Assembly: GCA_023078555.1 (NCBI GenBank)
Contig: CM041197.1
Coordinates: 8,154,842 to 8,218,841, forward strand
Direction: 5' to 3'
DNA: 64,000 bases
DNA from: Ulva prolifera
Lineage: Eukaryota > Chlorophyta > Ulvophyceae > Ulvales > Ulvaceae
Part shown: positions 35,001 to 45,455 of the stretch, in pieces
How positions within the stretch are numbered: position 1 is the stretch's first letter
Layout: the number at the start of each line of letters is the position of its first letter
Made by a program: the position numbers and the translations under genes
The notes under the pieces: model-generated
Databases searched by the model: none
What the model saw: only the letters and a program-made list of their open reading frames with translations
What the model was told of the DNA's origin: nothing

Positions 35001-37828
35001 CGATGCTGGGCGCCGTCTCCGCGCCTCCCCGCCGGCTGTGCACAAACCACGCCGCGCCGCCGATGCTGCAGAGCACCGCGACGGCGACTGTGGCCAGCAG
35101 CGCAGCGACCAGGTGGCCGTTGCCCGCGCCCCCACCCTCCTGCCCGTCCTCCGACGCCGCCACAGTCACGTTCCCCGGCTGCCCTGCGGCGTCCTCCGCC
35201 GCAACACATCCCGGCACCTGCTCGGAACCTGCCTCCGCCACCCCCGCGCCGCAGCGCACTGCACCTATTGGTGCAATCACCGGTCGGCTGCCCTCCCCTC
35301 CAAACATGTGTGGCGACGGCCCCTCATCATACACCGTGAGCTGCGGCTCCACATCAATATCCCCCAGGTCACGTGTGGCTACAGGGCTGCGGGGCATGGA
35401 AGCCGGGGCTATGCCGCCGCCTGCACCTCCGGCGCGCGCGCTCGCTGGAGCCGTGCTCGTGGTAGCCATGTTGGCGCCGGGGGGTCGGCTAGAGGGGGCA
35501 GAGGTTGGCGACTGCGCGGTACCGTCAGCGAGGGGCAGGGACGCAGGGGTGATGCCTGCGGAGGGCATAGGGGTGAGAGCCGGCGCTGGGGCGGGGGCGG
35601 GGGGCTGTCCTTGCGCAGCCGGCACCAGTGCGTCCACCTCCTGCACTCATGGTCAATGTCGGTACGTGGTGCTGATGACACGCATGCATGGAGACAAAAC
35701 GCAGTACACGAGCTCTGCACACCACCAGGGCCTACTCTATGGTGCTGCAGGGCTCGCCGATGCGATGCGGCGCGACAACCCCCGATGCGAATCGGCCATC
35801 ACCCAACGCACGAGAGTTTCTAGAGCATGCCTGTCAAAGCGTCGAGATGGTGAGGGTGTCCCAGGGCACGACTAAAGCCCACTGTCCATGCATGGTGCCG
35901 CGCACCTGCTGTGTTTCAACAAGCCAGGCGTCGTCTGCTGTCAAGAAGAGGCCCCCTGCCGGCGCCGCATCAAGGCTGCGCGCCGGCTTCAGGCCCCCCG
36001 AGCGCTGCACCTCCAGCGCCGCGTCATCGCTGTACACTTCTGTCCCAGATCCTGCGGACGAAACCGGATTCTTGACCAGGTTGCGCCGGAACTCGCACCG
36101 CTCCAGCCGCACGCTCGCGCCCCCGCGCACGGCGATGACGTGGCGCTCCTCCGCCTCCGCTTCCGTGAGCTCCCGGCCTTTGCGGCGGCCTGGCCTGGCG
36201 GCGCGGGAGACCCCTCCGCAGTTTTGGAACATGCATGCGGCGAAGGACGCGGAAGCGGCGGCATCAGCAACGGATATTGGGGGGAGGCGCCCCCCGAGGC
36301 TGTCGAATGTGCACCCTGCAGCACGCATGCGTGATGAACACACGACATCCGCGCGCCCTTGGCACTGTGAGACAGTTCCGTGATTTAAGGAGGCTCGACA
36401 TGCATTTCTACGGGAGTTGTTCGTTCACATCGAGGTGTCATGCGAGACGGCCATGCGTGCTGCGGGTCTGAATCGCTGGCGCACCCTCTGCAAACATCTT
36501 GCCGCCGACGTGCATGCTGGCGCCATCTTGGGCCGCAGCAGTGGTACCCACCACATCCCCTTGTAGGGTGCACCCTGTCATCCACAGGCCTGCATCGTCT
36601 GTGGCGTCATTGCTGGGCAGCGTTGCAAACGGTCCGTGGCCACGAGGTGGAGACGCGTCAACAGGGTCCGGCGGCGGCTGGTGGGTGCGGATGTAGAGTG
36701 CGTCCAGCCACACTGGGCGTGCCGTGGCCAGCACGCTCCGATTGGAGACGACGAGGCACTGCCGTGGGGCCAACGGCAGCAGCGGCGGGCCAGGCGCGGC
36801 GCCGGTGGCGCGGAGCAACTTCTCCGCAGCTTCTACAGATGCATCGCCTGTGCAGTCGCCCTGCACATGGCCGCTGCAGCGTCACACGCTTTCTGCCATT
36901 GTACAGCACGCACAGCACGCAGCGAGGGAGGTCGTACGTCTGCTATGCATTGGTGTGCGCTATGTGTGCTACGCATGCTAGGAACTACGTGAGGGCTGTG
37001 TGGTGTCAGTGCTTTGAGCCTGCGGTGCGTGCTGGGCATGCTGTGCATGCTGGGAACCCGCACCCGCAGCGACTTGACCGATGTGGGCAGCTGGCCCAGC
37101 GCGAGGGTCTCGAAGCCGGTTACGGCAACCCCTCGGCGTGGCGCCAGCGGCGAGAGGTCGAGGTGGCGCCGCACTTCGATGTGGGCGTCCCCCCGTGCCA
37201 CCGCCTCCTGTAGCTCCTGTGCGGTCACCACCACCGTCACGGCCCCCGCGGCCGCGCCCTGCTGCAGCCTCCGTCGCTGCACCCGCATCGCACCAGCGCC
37301 TGGCTCATCATGCATGGCAGACATGCGTGCCCTGCCGAATTCGGGGTGTGCCGTGGCCACGTCCCGAGTGGCTAGCGTGGCCGACGCGTGTGCCCATGCA
37401 TGCACGATTCTTGCGCTGTACAGACCCACACGGTCGGTCCAGTGCGAAGCCGTGCGGGATCCGTGCCATCCTGTGCCGCGTGTGCCGTCAGTGGTCTGCG
37501 CAGTTTGTTGCATCGAGGACCCCCAGAACCGCTCCTGCCATTTTGGCTGGCTGTTCGCCGCAGCACCCCTGCGCGCACTCCTGCGGGAGCTCAGCAGCTC
37601 TGCAGCGCCGCCAGCGCAGCCGCGGCCAGCCGCGCCGGGCCCGGTGCACCCGCTGTGTGCTGCGCCGTGCTGCGTGAGTCCACGGCGGAGGCCGGCCCGC
37701 CCCTCTGGCTGCCTCCAGGCCACAGCAACGGTGTGCGCGACGGCCGAATACAGCAAGAGAGCTGCTATCGCGAGCGCGGCACACAGCCCGGCGAGCCGGG
37801 CTGCCCGCTGCGTCGGCATCGCAGGCAT
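32087..37828 (-). CDS. RLK-A: receptor-like protein with degenerate kinase domain
   Basis: Exons: 37828-37064 (probably itself split), 36860-36485, 36315-35906, 35640-34990, 34751-33707, 33349-33033, 32923-32597, 32311-32087. Phases are 0,1,0,0,1,0,0, matching RLK-B and RLK-C where comparable. The start has a signal-like helix (LAGLCAALAIAALLLYSAVA). The ectodomain (exons 1-3) aligns with RLK-B and RLK-C. Exon 4 holds a Pro/Ala/Thr-rich stalk and the membrane segment (AALLATVAVAVLCSIGGAAW). Exon 5 is a 348-residue disordered cytoplasmic linker. Exons 6-8 are kinase-like: 'YVAKFY' keeps the ATP-site Lys and 'HRDIRTGN' has Arg for the catalytic-loop Lys. DFG is GFG (codon GGG at 32806-32804). 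APPE and DTWALG are kept. A pseudokinase is likely. No frameshift or stop, so it is under coding constraint and not a dead copy. Confidence 0.85.
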
Positions 37829-40800
37829 GTGTGCTTTGCCTGCGGCTCGTGCTGCGTGCTACGCTGTGGCGGGAGGGATTCTCGGAGCTGGGATGCTGGC
37901 CTTCGAGGGGCCAGGTCCGCACCGGCTCCTGCTGCGGTGGCCTGCATGAACTGTCACATTATCGAGCCTGAAATATCGATGTGCCCCATCTGGGCGTGGA
38001 AGCGGAAGTGGAGTAGTAGATTAGGCTGATTTCCAGCACCACCGCCGCATGCATGTGGGCGCGCAGGCGGTCCAGATCAGTACTCCGCCGACGTCGGCAG
38101 GATCTACCTCCGTGATGCCTGCCGATGACTTGATCAGGAGGGCACAGCAATGCACCAGTTCACATGTGAAGTCGAAGGCCTGTGCGCCCGCCCCAGGACC
38201 GGCGCAGCTGGCCGGGTAGGCGTGCTGTGCATGCTGTGCATGCTGAGGTAGGCGTGCTGTGCATGCTGTGCATGCTGAGGCCGCTCGCGGGTGATTCAAG
38301 GGCGTGCGAGCTGCCCTCGCTACCCCAGAGTGGCCACAAGGGAGCTGGAGTGATTGCACATGCAGCTCTCACCAGCACCCAAGGCCAGCCACAACGCCGA
38401 TTCGGAGTCGCAATTCGGAGGCGCGCGACGGAGGTTCGTGTGCATGCTGCTGTGCGGCGTGTGCTTGGCAGTAAAGCAGCAGACCGTGCGGCCTCGCAGC
38501 ACAGATGATCCACAGCTTGTGGCAGTGAGTGTTGCAGTTCTGAGTGGTAGCACTCAGAGTCGTGTGCAGATCTGTCCACGTGCACGTGCCTCACGGTTCT
38601 CCTGAAGGGCTACAAGATCTACACGCCCACAAGATCTACGGACGCAGCCACAAGGACCAAACAGCCCGTGGGTGCATGGCTTTCTGTGAGAATTGCAGGT
38701 GATCGGGCCTTCGCCATTGACTCGCGACGTAAGGGTTCAGTGGTATAGATGTCATAGCACTGGTTAACCTGCAGAAGGTGTTATTTTTACGACACTCTCT
38801 GCCGGTACCCCGAGGTGCCTTGCAGCTGTTGATGATCATGGCCTCATGATGGCCAGAGGTGCCGAAGCCTTGCTATCTGCCTTGCCATTGCTCATGGCAA
38901 TGGCAGATGTCGTGGCAGTGGCATTTTGCATTTCCGAATTGAGTCAATACTGGTGCAATTGAGTCAAGACAGGCGCGGGGGCATTGCTTCATGGCTTCAT
39001 GCCACCAGCCAGCAGAGGTGATGGGGGCGGCTGCTGGACACCAGCATTACAGCAACCATGGCCACTTCTGGGCTGCCAGGTCATGTAATGCACTGCAGCT
39101 GCATCAGCACCCCCCAGTTCACCCCAGATGATCCAGTGGTTGCGGCATGTTCCGGAGCAAGCTGGAGAGGCAGGTGGCATCTAGGTGCCGTGCAGGCACA
39201 ACACAATTGCTCAAGCAGGTCTCTGTGTCAACCCATGCCCATGCATACATATGTGACATGGCCATGTCCCCAATCAGCTTGCGACAGCCCACCGTTGCAG
39301 GCCCTGCTCCTCCCTTGCCTTGCTGGGGGGGGTTCCACAGGCATGCATATGCATGCACCCCACCCACGTCCAGGGCTGATGTATTTAGTATGCACTAGAG
39401 AGTGAGTTCATCTCGTAATTGTGTGACAGAAGAGTGCACGGGGTCGCACACATGCAGCAGAAGAATCTCTTCCAAACCATCTCACAGTGGATGCACTACT
39501 TCACTTGTGCACGTGGTTGCTACATGTAGCAAACTTTGACTTGAGCCACCAGATCAGCTGCAAAATCTCAGAGCCCCTGGCCAGCTCGATCTAAACAACT
39601 GAACGCTCAATTGCAAGCTGTCAAGACATGACTGACATTGCAGCTTCAGCAAGCAGCTGCATCATGCCTGCTCCCATATCTATGCATGCATGGCAGGACT
39701 GGTGTCAATCAGCGCCGAGATGTCGGCGTGCGGCAGAGGTGTGGCCAGGCACATGCATGGCGCCCTGCGCTCGCTCGCATGTGCAGAGACACGTAGACTA
39801 CACTCCGGGTCATCGCACGCTGCGCACACTGTGACGTCTGGAGGCGGCAGCGGCGCAGCAGCAATGGGAGGGTGTCCCCGTCGTGGGAGAGGCTGTTTGC
39901 GCCACAGCACTTTGTGCGTGCGTACACATCAGCAGTCGGCGTAACATTTGAATTCAAATTCAACCGCATATATGTGCTGAGGTACTGCCCGCACCCTCGC
40001 GCACGAATGCGCCAATGGTGTGCTGCACATGATGTGCAGACGTGCCGCATTTGCCGTGAAGCACGATGCACCACGAACAGCTGAGTGCGTAGCGTGGTGC
40101 AGGCTTGTGATGAAGCTTATGCGGCGCAGAGCTCTGCAGATGCGCAAGCTTGCACGCCGGATGGCGAAGTCACTGGGCATCTGTTGGTTGTGCACAACGC
40201 GGTGCATGACGCGTGCGGTGATGGCCGGCGAAGCTGCGACATGCAACGCTCGGGCTGGAGCGCGGCAACGATATGCAACGCTCCGCGATGGTGACCACAC
40301 ACGGCTGTAAACGAGACACAGATACGAGCGGCATGACACGGTGGTGGGGAATAAACGGCACTGGCCGACGGCATCCATCGATCCGCCGACCGGCGGAGCT
40401 GGCCAGGCATACGCGCGCAAGCGCATTGCGAACGTCAGCGCACGCGCGCTTGACGCGCGATGCAACGCTGCCGACACCTTGACCGGTCCGCGACGATGAC
40501 GGCCCGTTGCGGACACAGAAGGCTATGTGCTTCTACGAGAAAAGCTGGTGGTTGCCAGAAACTTATCACGAGTTTCTGCTCAGCGCAGAGCAGCGCAGCG
40601 CACGCGTGGGCGAATGTCGAAGCTTGCGGGCACGATGCGGAGGTGGAGAAGCATACTAACACTGCTCAGAGCCTGCCTTGCCGCGACCCGCTGCTGCTGC
40701 AGCTCCTGCGACTGCGCAGAGGCAAGATCTTGGCGCAAAGCTGCGGATCCGTCTTCGAGATGGGCGTGTGTGGCGCCTGCGGACACCCTGGGTGCTTCAA

Positions 40801-42361
40801 CGGCAGGTCACTGGCTGTCGAAGCAGCTGGGCTGCGACTCACTCATCCTCGCCCTCAAAGCACAGCACGCCTACTTGCGGATGGTCTCACGTATTGTAGA
40901 AGTCGGATATGGTGCATGATGGGGCCATGGCTGGTGCCAGCCCGGAGCGTGCGCTGCAAAACACCGGATGGCCATCGCAAGCGCTTTGCGCTAGAACGTT
41001 GCACACATCGATCGGGACCTTGTGGAATTCGAGCACCTCAGATTCGCGACAACGACTACTCATCCTTGAGAGTTCACGTGCCTAAGGGCTCTATTATTGC
41101 GACTGCTGGTGCTTCTTCTGTGCCGGTAGACCTTGCCAGGCGAGGCAATCTTGGCCGCTCTGGTATAGTGGCGTAGGTGGCCCGATGTGGCAGGGATGAC
41201 ACGATGGCAGCCCTGTCGCGTTCTGATCACAGCATCCACTACCCGTCACCAGCACGAAAGTGTGCAGCAGCTACCATGCCAAGCTTGTGCGTTCTGTGTA
41301 GGCAGAGTCATGTGCAGACCTTAATGGCCATGTGAATATATATGCAGTGGCATGTGATATTGCCGGCAACCAGCTGTCTGCAGCCATGGTGAAAACTGAG
41401 AAGGAAGGTTGAACTACTGGTAGCTGTGTCGACAGATGCAGCCTGCCTCTGAGACGCTTCGCCACCTCCACTGCTGGCATGCGGTCGGTGGTGGGAGCAG
41501 GGGCATCTATGGCTAGCTGTCGTTTTGCTGCAGCATGTACATATGTAGCTTCGTGCCGGCCTGGGCTGTGGGTTAACCCATGCCCGCCAGCACGAAGCTT
41601 GGCCATCTCATGAAGCCGGGCAAATTTACCTGGTTTCACGCGCGATGGCAAGCGCACGCAAGAGTGGCGCAACAAGCATGGCCCGATCGCCTGCAGCTGC
41701 TAGCATCCTCATGGCGCTGGTGGCCACGGCCAGACCCGCACGGGCCTGGAGCTAGCCAGGGTGCTCTAGATCTTGAGCTTACTTGCATGAGATTCTGTCA
41801 TACATCCCACAGCTGCGGCTGCTGCAGCACGGCAGGATGTGTGCCCAGCATGTGTAGACTCGAGTCAGATCCGTGTGGGTTGAGCAATGGACATCATTGA
41901 CAGGGCTGGCCGGTTAGCCAGCTTCATGGTCACTGCCGGCAGCTGGCTGGCAGCCGCACACGCATGTTGCACAGGCTAAGTGTACGCTCTGCGGCTACAA
42001 GAGGCGCCGGGATTCACACTTCGCGTTGGAGCGGGATCTAGCCATCCCCATCTGGCCCTAGGATCCACAGCTGCTTGTCATTAGGTGCTGCCTTTGGATT
42101 GCGCGATGGAACTTGAAGAATGGCGCGGTTTTAAGAGCGAACCCACAGCGAAGGCATCCCAATTGTTTTAACTCCCACGTACACACAGAGCTCCTTCTAG
42201 TATACCGCAAGTAGTATACCGCACACATGCATGGTGCATATGCATGTGTTCGGTATACTCGGATATCAGCCGGCGCTATAGACAGCTAATGTCATGACCA
42301 GCAGCAGCAGGCACCATATGTCATTTGTGCTGTATGGCGCCGTCTAGAGTGAGAGGTCCAG
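37829..42361. other. Gene-poor spacer upstream of RLK-A
   Basis: Nothing certain. The longest plus frame, 40460-41176 (238 codons), has a Cys-rich middle (CGACGHPGC) but a second long frame overlaps it and no splice or domain support exists. Open frames here track GC-rich sequence. Confidence 0.4.
38215..38280. repeat. 32-bp tandem duplication rich in TGCATGC words
   Basis: Two adjacent copies of a 32-mer starting ggtaggcgtgctgtgcatgc. The inner word 'tgctgtgcatgctg' also appears in RLK-A intron 1 near 37030-37050. Confidence 0.8.
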
Positions 42362-42406
42362 TGTGGCAACCCTGTGATATGGCCGCTATACCACTGCATT
42401 GCCACA
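42362..42406. repeat. Palindromic element R2, short copy
   Basis: 45 bases bounded by TGTGGCAA and its inverted repeat TTGCCACA, with the shared centre 'tgatatggccgctata'. It looks like a minimal version of the 84-bp R2 at 6753. Confidence 0.75.
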
Positions 42407-43445
42407 TCGGGGCTCTTACACAAGGCTCCTTACACAAGGATCCTTAGACACTCTGCAGCTGCAGCCCCTGTGGGTCCGCCGGCCGCCTGGGGGCAGCGCC
42501 GGGGCTGTGTCAGGCGTGCAAGCTGCTGAACAAGCCTGAGGTGTGGCTAGCTGAGGAATTTACGTTGTACAAATGGGCAGCATAGCATCAACAGAAGATA
42601 GCATCTTCTAGAAGACAGCATGATGAGAAGATGGCCTCATCGCAGTGTGGGGGTCCATTTCGGCTTACATGTATCTGCAGTTTCAGATAAGGAGTCACCT
42701 GAATGCAAGCCTAGGTCACACGTGAGACGTCTATATATACACGCACATGCATGGTCTCCAGGTGTGGTGGCCCAATCTCGGCTGGCCAGGTCCTGTGCAC
42801 ACCTGGTCATCACATCATGACTCAATTGAGACCTGATCTTGGGCCTTAGTATAATGCAGCATCAAAAGCCGCCGCGGCTTCAATCTACCCCAGCCTGCAC
42901 TGCAGTCATGATAGCACTCAGCACTTACTCTCTGCATTGAACGGGGAGGTCAAGTTTGTGTGTTCCTAGGCAAGCTTGATCATGGTTCTGTGCCTGGGTG
43001 GACCACCCAGAGTACCGACGCTGATTCTCTGTGTCCTACTGAACATTTGCCCTGACCCCGAGCAGCAAATGACGCCCACTGCCACACAATTGTGAACGTT
43101 CTACCTCAGGTAGTACACGCGGCAGACCTGTATCGTGCGCCCGCTTGCGGTGCAGACATGCTCCGGTTGCATGTTCTAGCAAGCATGCCGTGTCCACAAG
43201 CGCACTCCCAACAACCTCTGCAAGCCTGCCCCGCATAGCCACTGAGTGTGGCCGACCTGTGAGCTGAGCGCATGTGCAAGTATGCGCATACTCGTGGAAA
43301 AATCTACGTGCCGTATGTATGAGGCGAGCGCATGCGCACCCTGCCTCGCCTTGGGGTTCGATTCGCCGTGTGCTATGGCGAATCGAAACGGCCGCGCGTG
43401 ACCACCTTGCTTAGCACAGGAGGAGGCCCTGTGAGTTGCGTATGG
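42407..43445. other. Spacer with no gene seen
   Basis: No supported coding sequence. It contains the small hairpin described next. Confidence 0.4.
43355..43389. other. Small perfect-type hairpin
   Basis: Arms 43355-43367 (ggttcgattcgcc) and 43377-43389 pair at 12 of 13 positions with a 9-nt loop. The left arm resembles a tRNA T-arm, but no anticodon or acceptor stem fits, so it is not called as tRNA. It sits about 60 bases before R1 copy 5. Confidence 0.6.
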
Positions 43446-43563
43446 TTGTCTGAGGGGGGTTTCCAGGTGATTTACCCCTTCGGCATATGTGGTCCCGTTA
43501 ACTCGGAGTTGTCAATGTCCAATAGGATACGGCTCAGTAAGTTCAGATTTACTTTACTTTACC
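43446..43563 (+). repeat. Interspersed repeat R1, copy 5 (full length)
   Basis: The best-preserved copy: leader ttgtctgaggggggtttccag, then gatttaccccttcggcatat, core cccgttaactcggagttg, gatacggctcagtaag, tail tttactttactttacc. It has no terminal inverted repeats and no coding capacity. Confidence 0.85.
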
Positions 43564-44210
43564 TAGCCCCTCTTTATTGATGTTGATCATGATGTCATTG
43601 CCAGCCGGACCTGCAGCGGTGCGTGTGGGGGCCTCATTGCCGCACCGACATCCACGCCCACCTCTGCCACAGTGCCCCTGCAACTACAGCTGAGCAATGG
43701 TTGACACCCTCTGGCCACCATGCGACAATAGCTCGCATCCATCTGTTGCATCACAGCTTTCTATTCCTGATCAATTCCATCATGACTCAACACTACGTGC
43801 CCACCCCCACAGCAGAGGTTCCTCAAACATGGATACCTCATGCTGCACAAGCATGCGTGCAGATCAGCGGCATGTGCACACGTAGAACTGCGGTGTGCAG
43901 ACGTGTACATGCGTGCGTGGCATGCATGCTCCCTGCCGAACTGCTCGCGCAGGCAGGAGACACCACATCATCACTTGCACTGATGCTCTTAAAGATGCTT
44001 ATCAATTATTGCAACTCCATCGTGCCTCTAGCATTATTCTAATATAGAAATATGGGCGCCGCATCTCGCATGCATGCATGCATCTCACCGGCGCCGCCGT
44101 CCGTCTTTATCTCCATCTTCAGCACCGCAGTTCGCAGCCGCAGGATGAGCCTGCCAGCTGCAGCAGGCTTATCTTAAATCAGTTATTTGAATCCTTGGAG
44201 CCAACCGGGC
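43564..44210. other. Spacer with no gene seen
   Basis: Open frames only; no motifs. A (gcat)n-type run occurs at 44068-44083. Confidence 0.4.
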
Positions 44211-44450
44211 CCAGCGCCCTGACCGCCCTCCCCATGCATCCGCGCGGTTGCCAGCGCCCTGACCGCCCTCCCCATGCATCCGCGCGGTTGCCAGCGCCCT
44301 GACCGCCCTCCCCATGCATCCGCGCGGTTGCCAGCGCCCTGACCGCCCTCCCCATGCATCCGCGCGGTTGCCAGCGCCCTGACCGCCCTCCCCATGCATC
44401 CGCGCGGTTGCCAGCGCCCTGACCGCCCTCCCCATGCATCCGCGCGGTTG
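44211..44450. repeat. 40-bp minisatellite, six perfect copies
   Basis: Six identical head-to-tail copies of a 40-mer starting ccagcgccctgaccgccctc and containing ATGCAT and CGCGCG words. Perfect identity implies recent expansion or homogenisation. The unit length is not a multiple of 3, so long frames on both strands here are artefacts. Confidence 0.95.
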
Positions 44451-45455
44451 CCAACATCCTCCGGCTCGAGCAGTGATCACAGTGCCACTCTCTGCAAAAC
44501 CTCTGTGCTTCATCTTTTCGCCATGCCAGGCCTGACAAATGTAACGGCCCCCAAAACTGTACAGCGCCGCCGCTCGCATCGCCGACCCTGCCACCAATTG
44601 CACCCCCAACTGTGCAGCCGGCGGCAGAGTCAGTCGATTGCAGTATCACGCAGCTCGACCCCCCCTGCATCTCCACGCCGGTGCTTCCTGCACACGCGTT
44701 TAGCAATTGACGTTGGTGACAAGGCCCAGTCCACGCGTTCAGGTTTTACGCCGGACGTGAGTTGGGGGGAGCGTCAGGAACATGCCAGGCAACGCCTGCA
44801 TACACAATCGGTATGTGTGTGAAATTTCACGCCTGCATACAAAAAATGGTCCCAGCCTCCAGGTGGTGGCTCAGGACCCATGCGTCCAACCAACCCCATT
44901 CCATGTGATCCACCGTCTGGAGACGTTCACAGGCTACCTGTGGTTATTACGAGCCGCAGCAGTGCAATGCATGCATGCCCGGTTTTCCCAGCCCTTGTAA
45001 GTGCCATCCTCACATGCAGCATCTGGCATGGCAGAAGTGGACTCGAACGGAGCTGCCTGCCTGGCTCGGTCTCTGGAACGCTCATGTGGGCATGCCATGT
45101 TCCACATGCATGTGGCAGGCAGCTGGATATGACGCATGCTCGGCAGCCAGCTACGAGGAACGACGCCAACGCGCTCCAGCCAGATCCATTCCGTTGTCAC
45201 TCAGCTGTGTCTTGCAGTTGAGAGCCGAGCCTGATGAGAGGAATCCGTCACAATGCTGCAGACTGGCAAGCCTCTGCACCTTGGTACGGTGACTGTCGGT
45301 GCCACACCCTACCCCATCACGGCCGGGTTGCCCGGTGCACCCCAACCCCACTGCTCTCCTCTAGTCCAGCCAGCCGCCAAAGTACCCTACTCGTGGCGAA
45401 ACATCAGCACAGGTGCAGTGGCCGAGGCGCAGAGCCTACCTCCTTATGGGATATA
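44451..45455. other. Downstream region of gene D
   Basis: No supported gene. I looked for a kinase domain on the minus strand continuing from gene D and saw none. Confidence 0.4.

Noticed and set aside
43351-43389. tRNA gene
   Set aside because: Only a T-arm-like hairpin; no anticodon arm or acceptor stem.
26099-44450. CRISPR-like arrays
   Set aside because: The 32-bp and 40-bp repeats have no spacers, and the genome is eukaryotic.
44169-44706. Repeat-rich minus frames (70-175 codons)
   Set aside because: They are read-through of six perfect 40-bp units in shifted frames; no independent coding signal.
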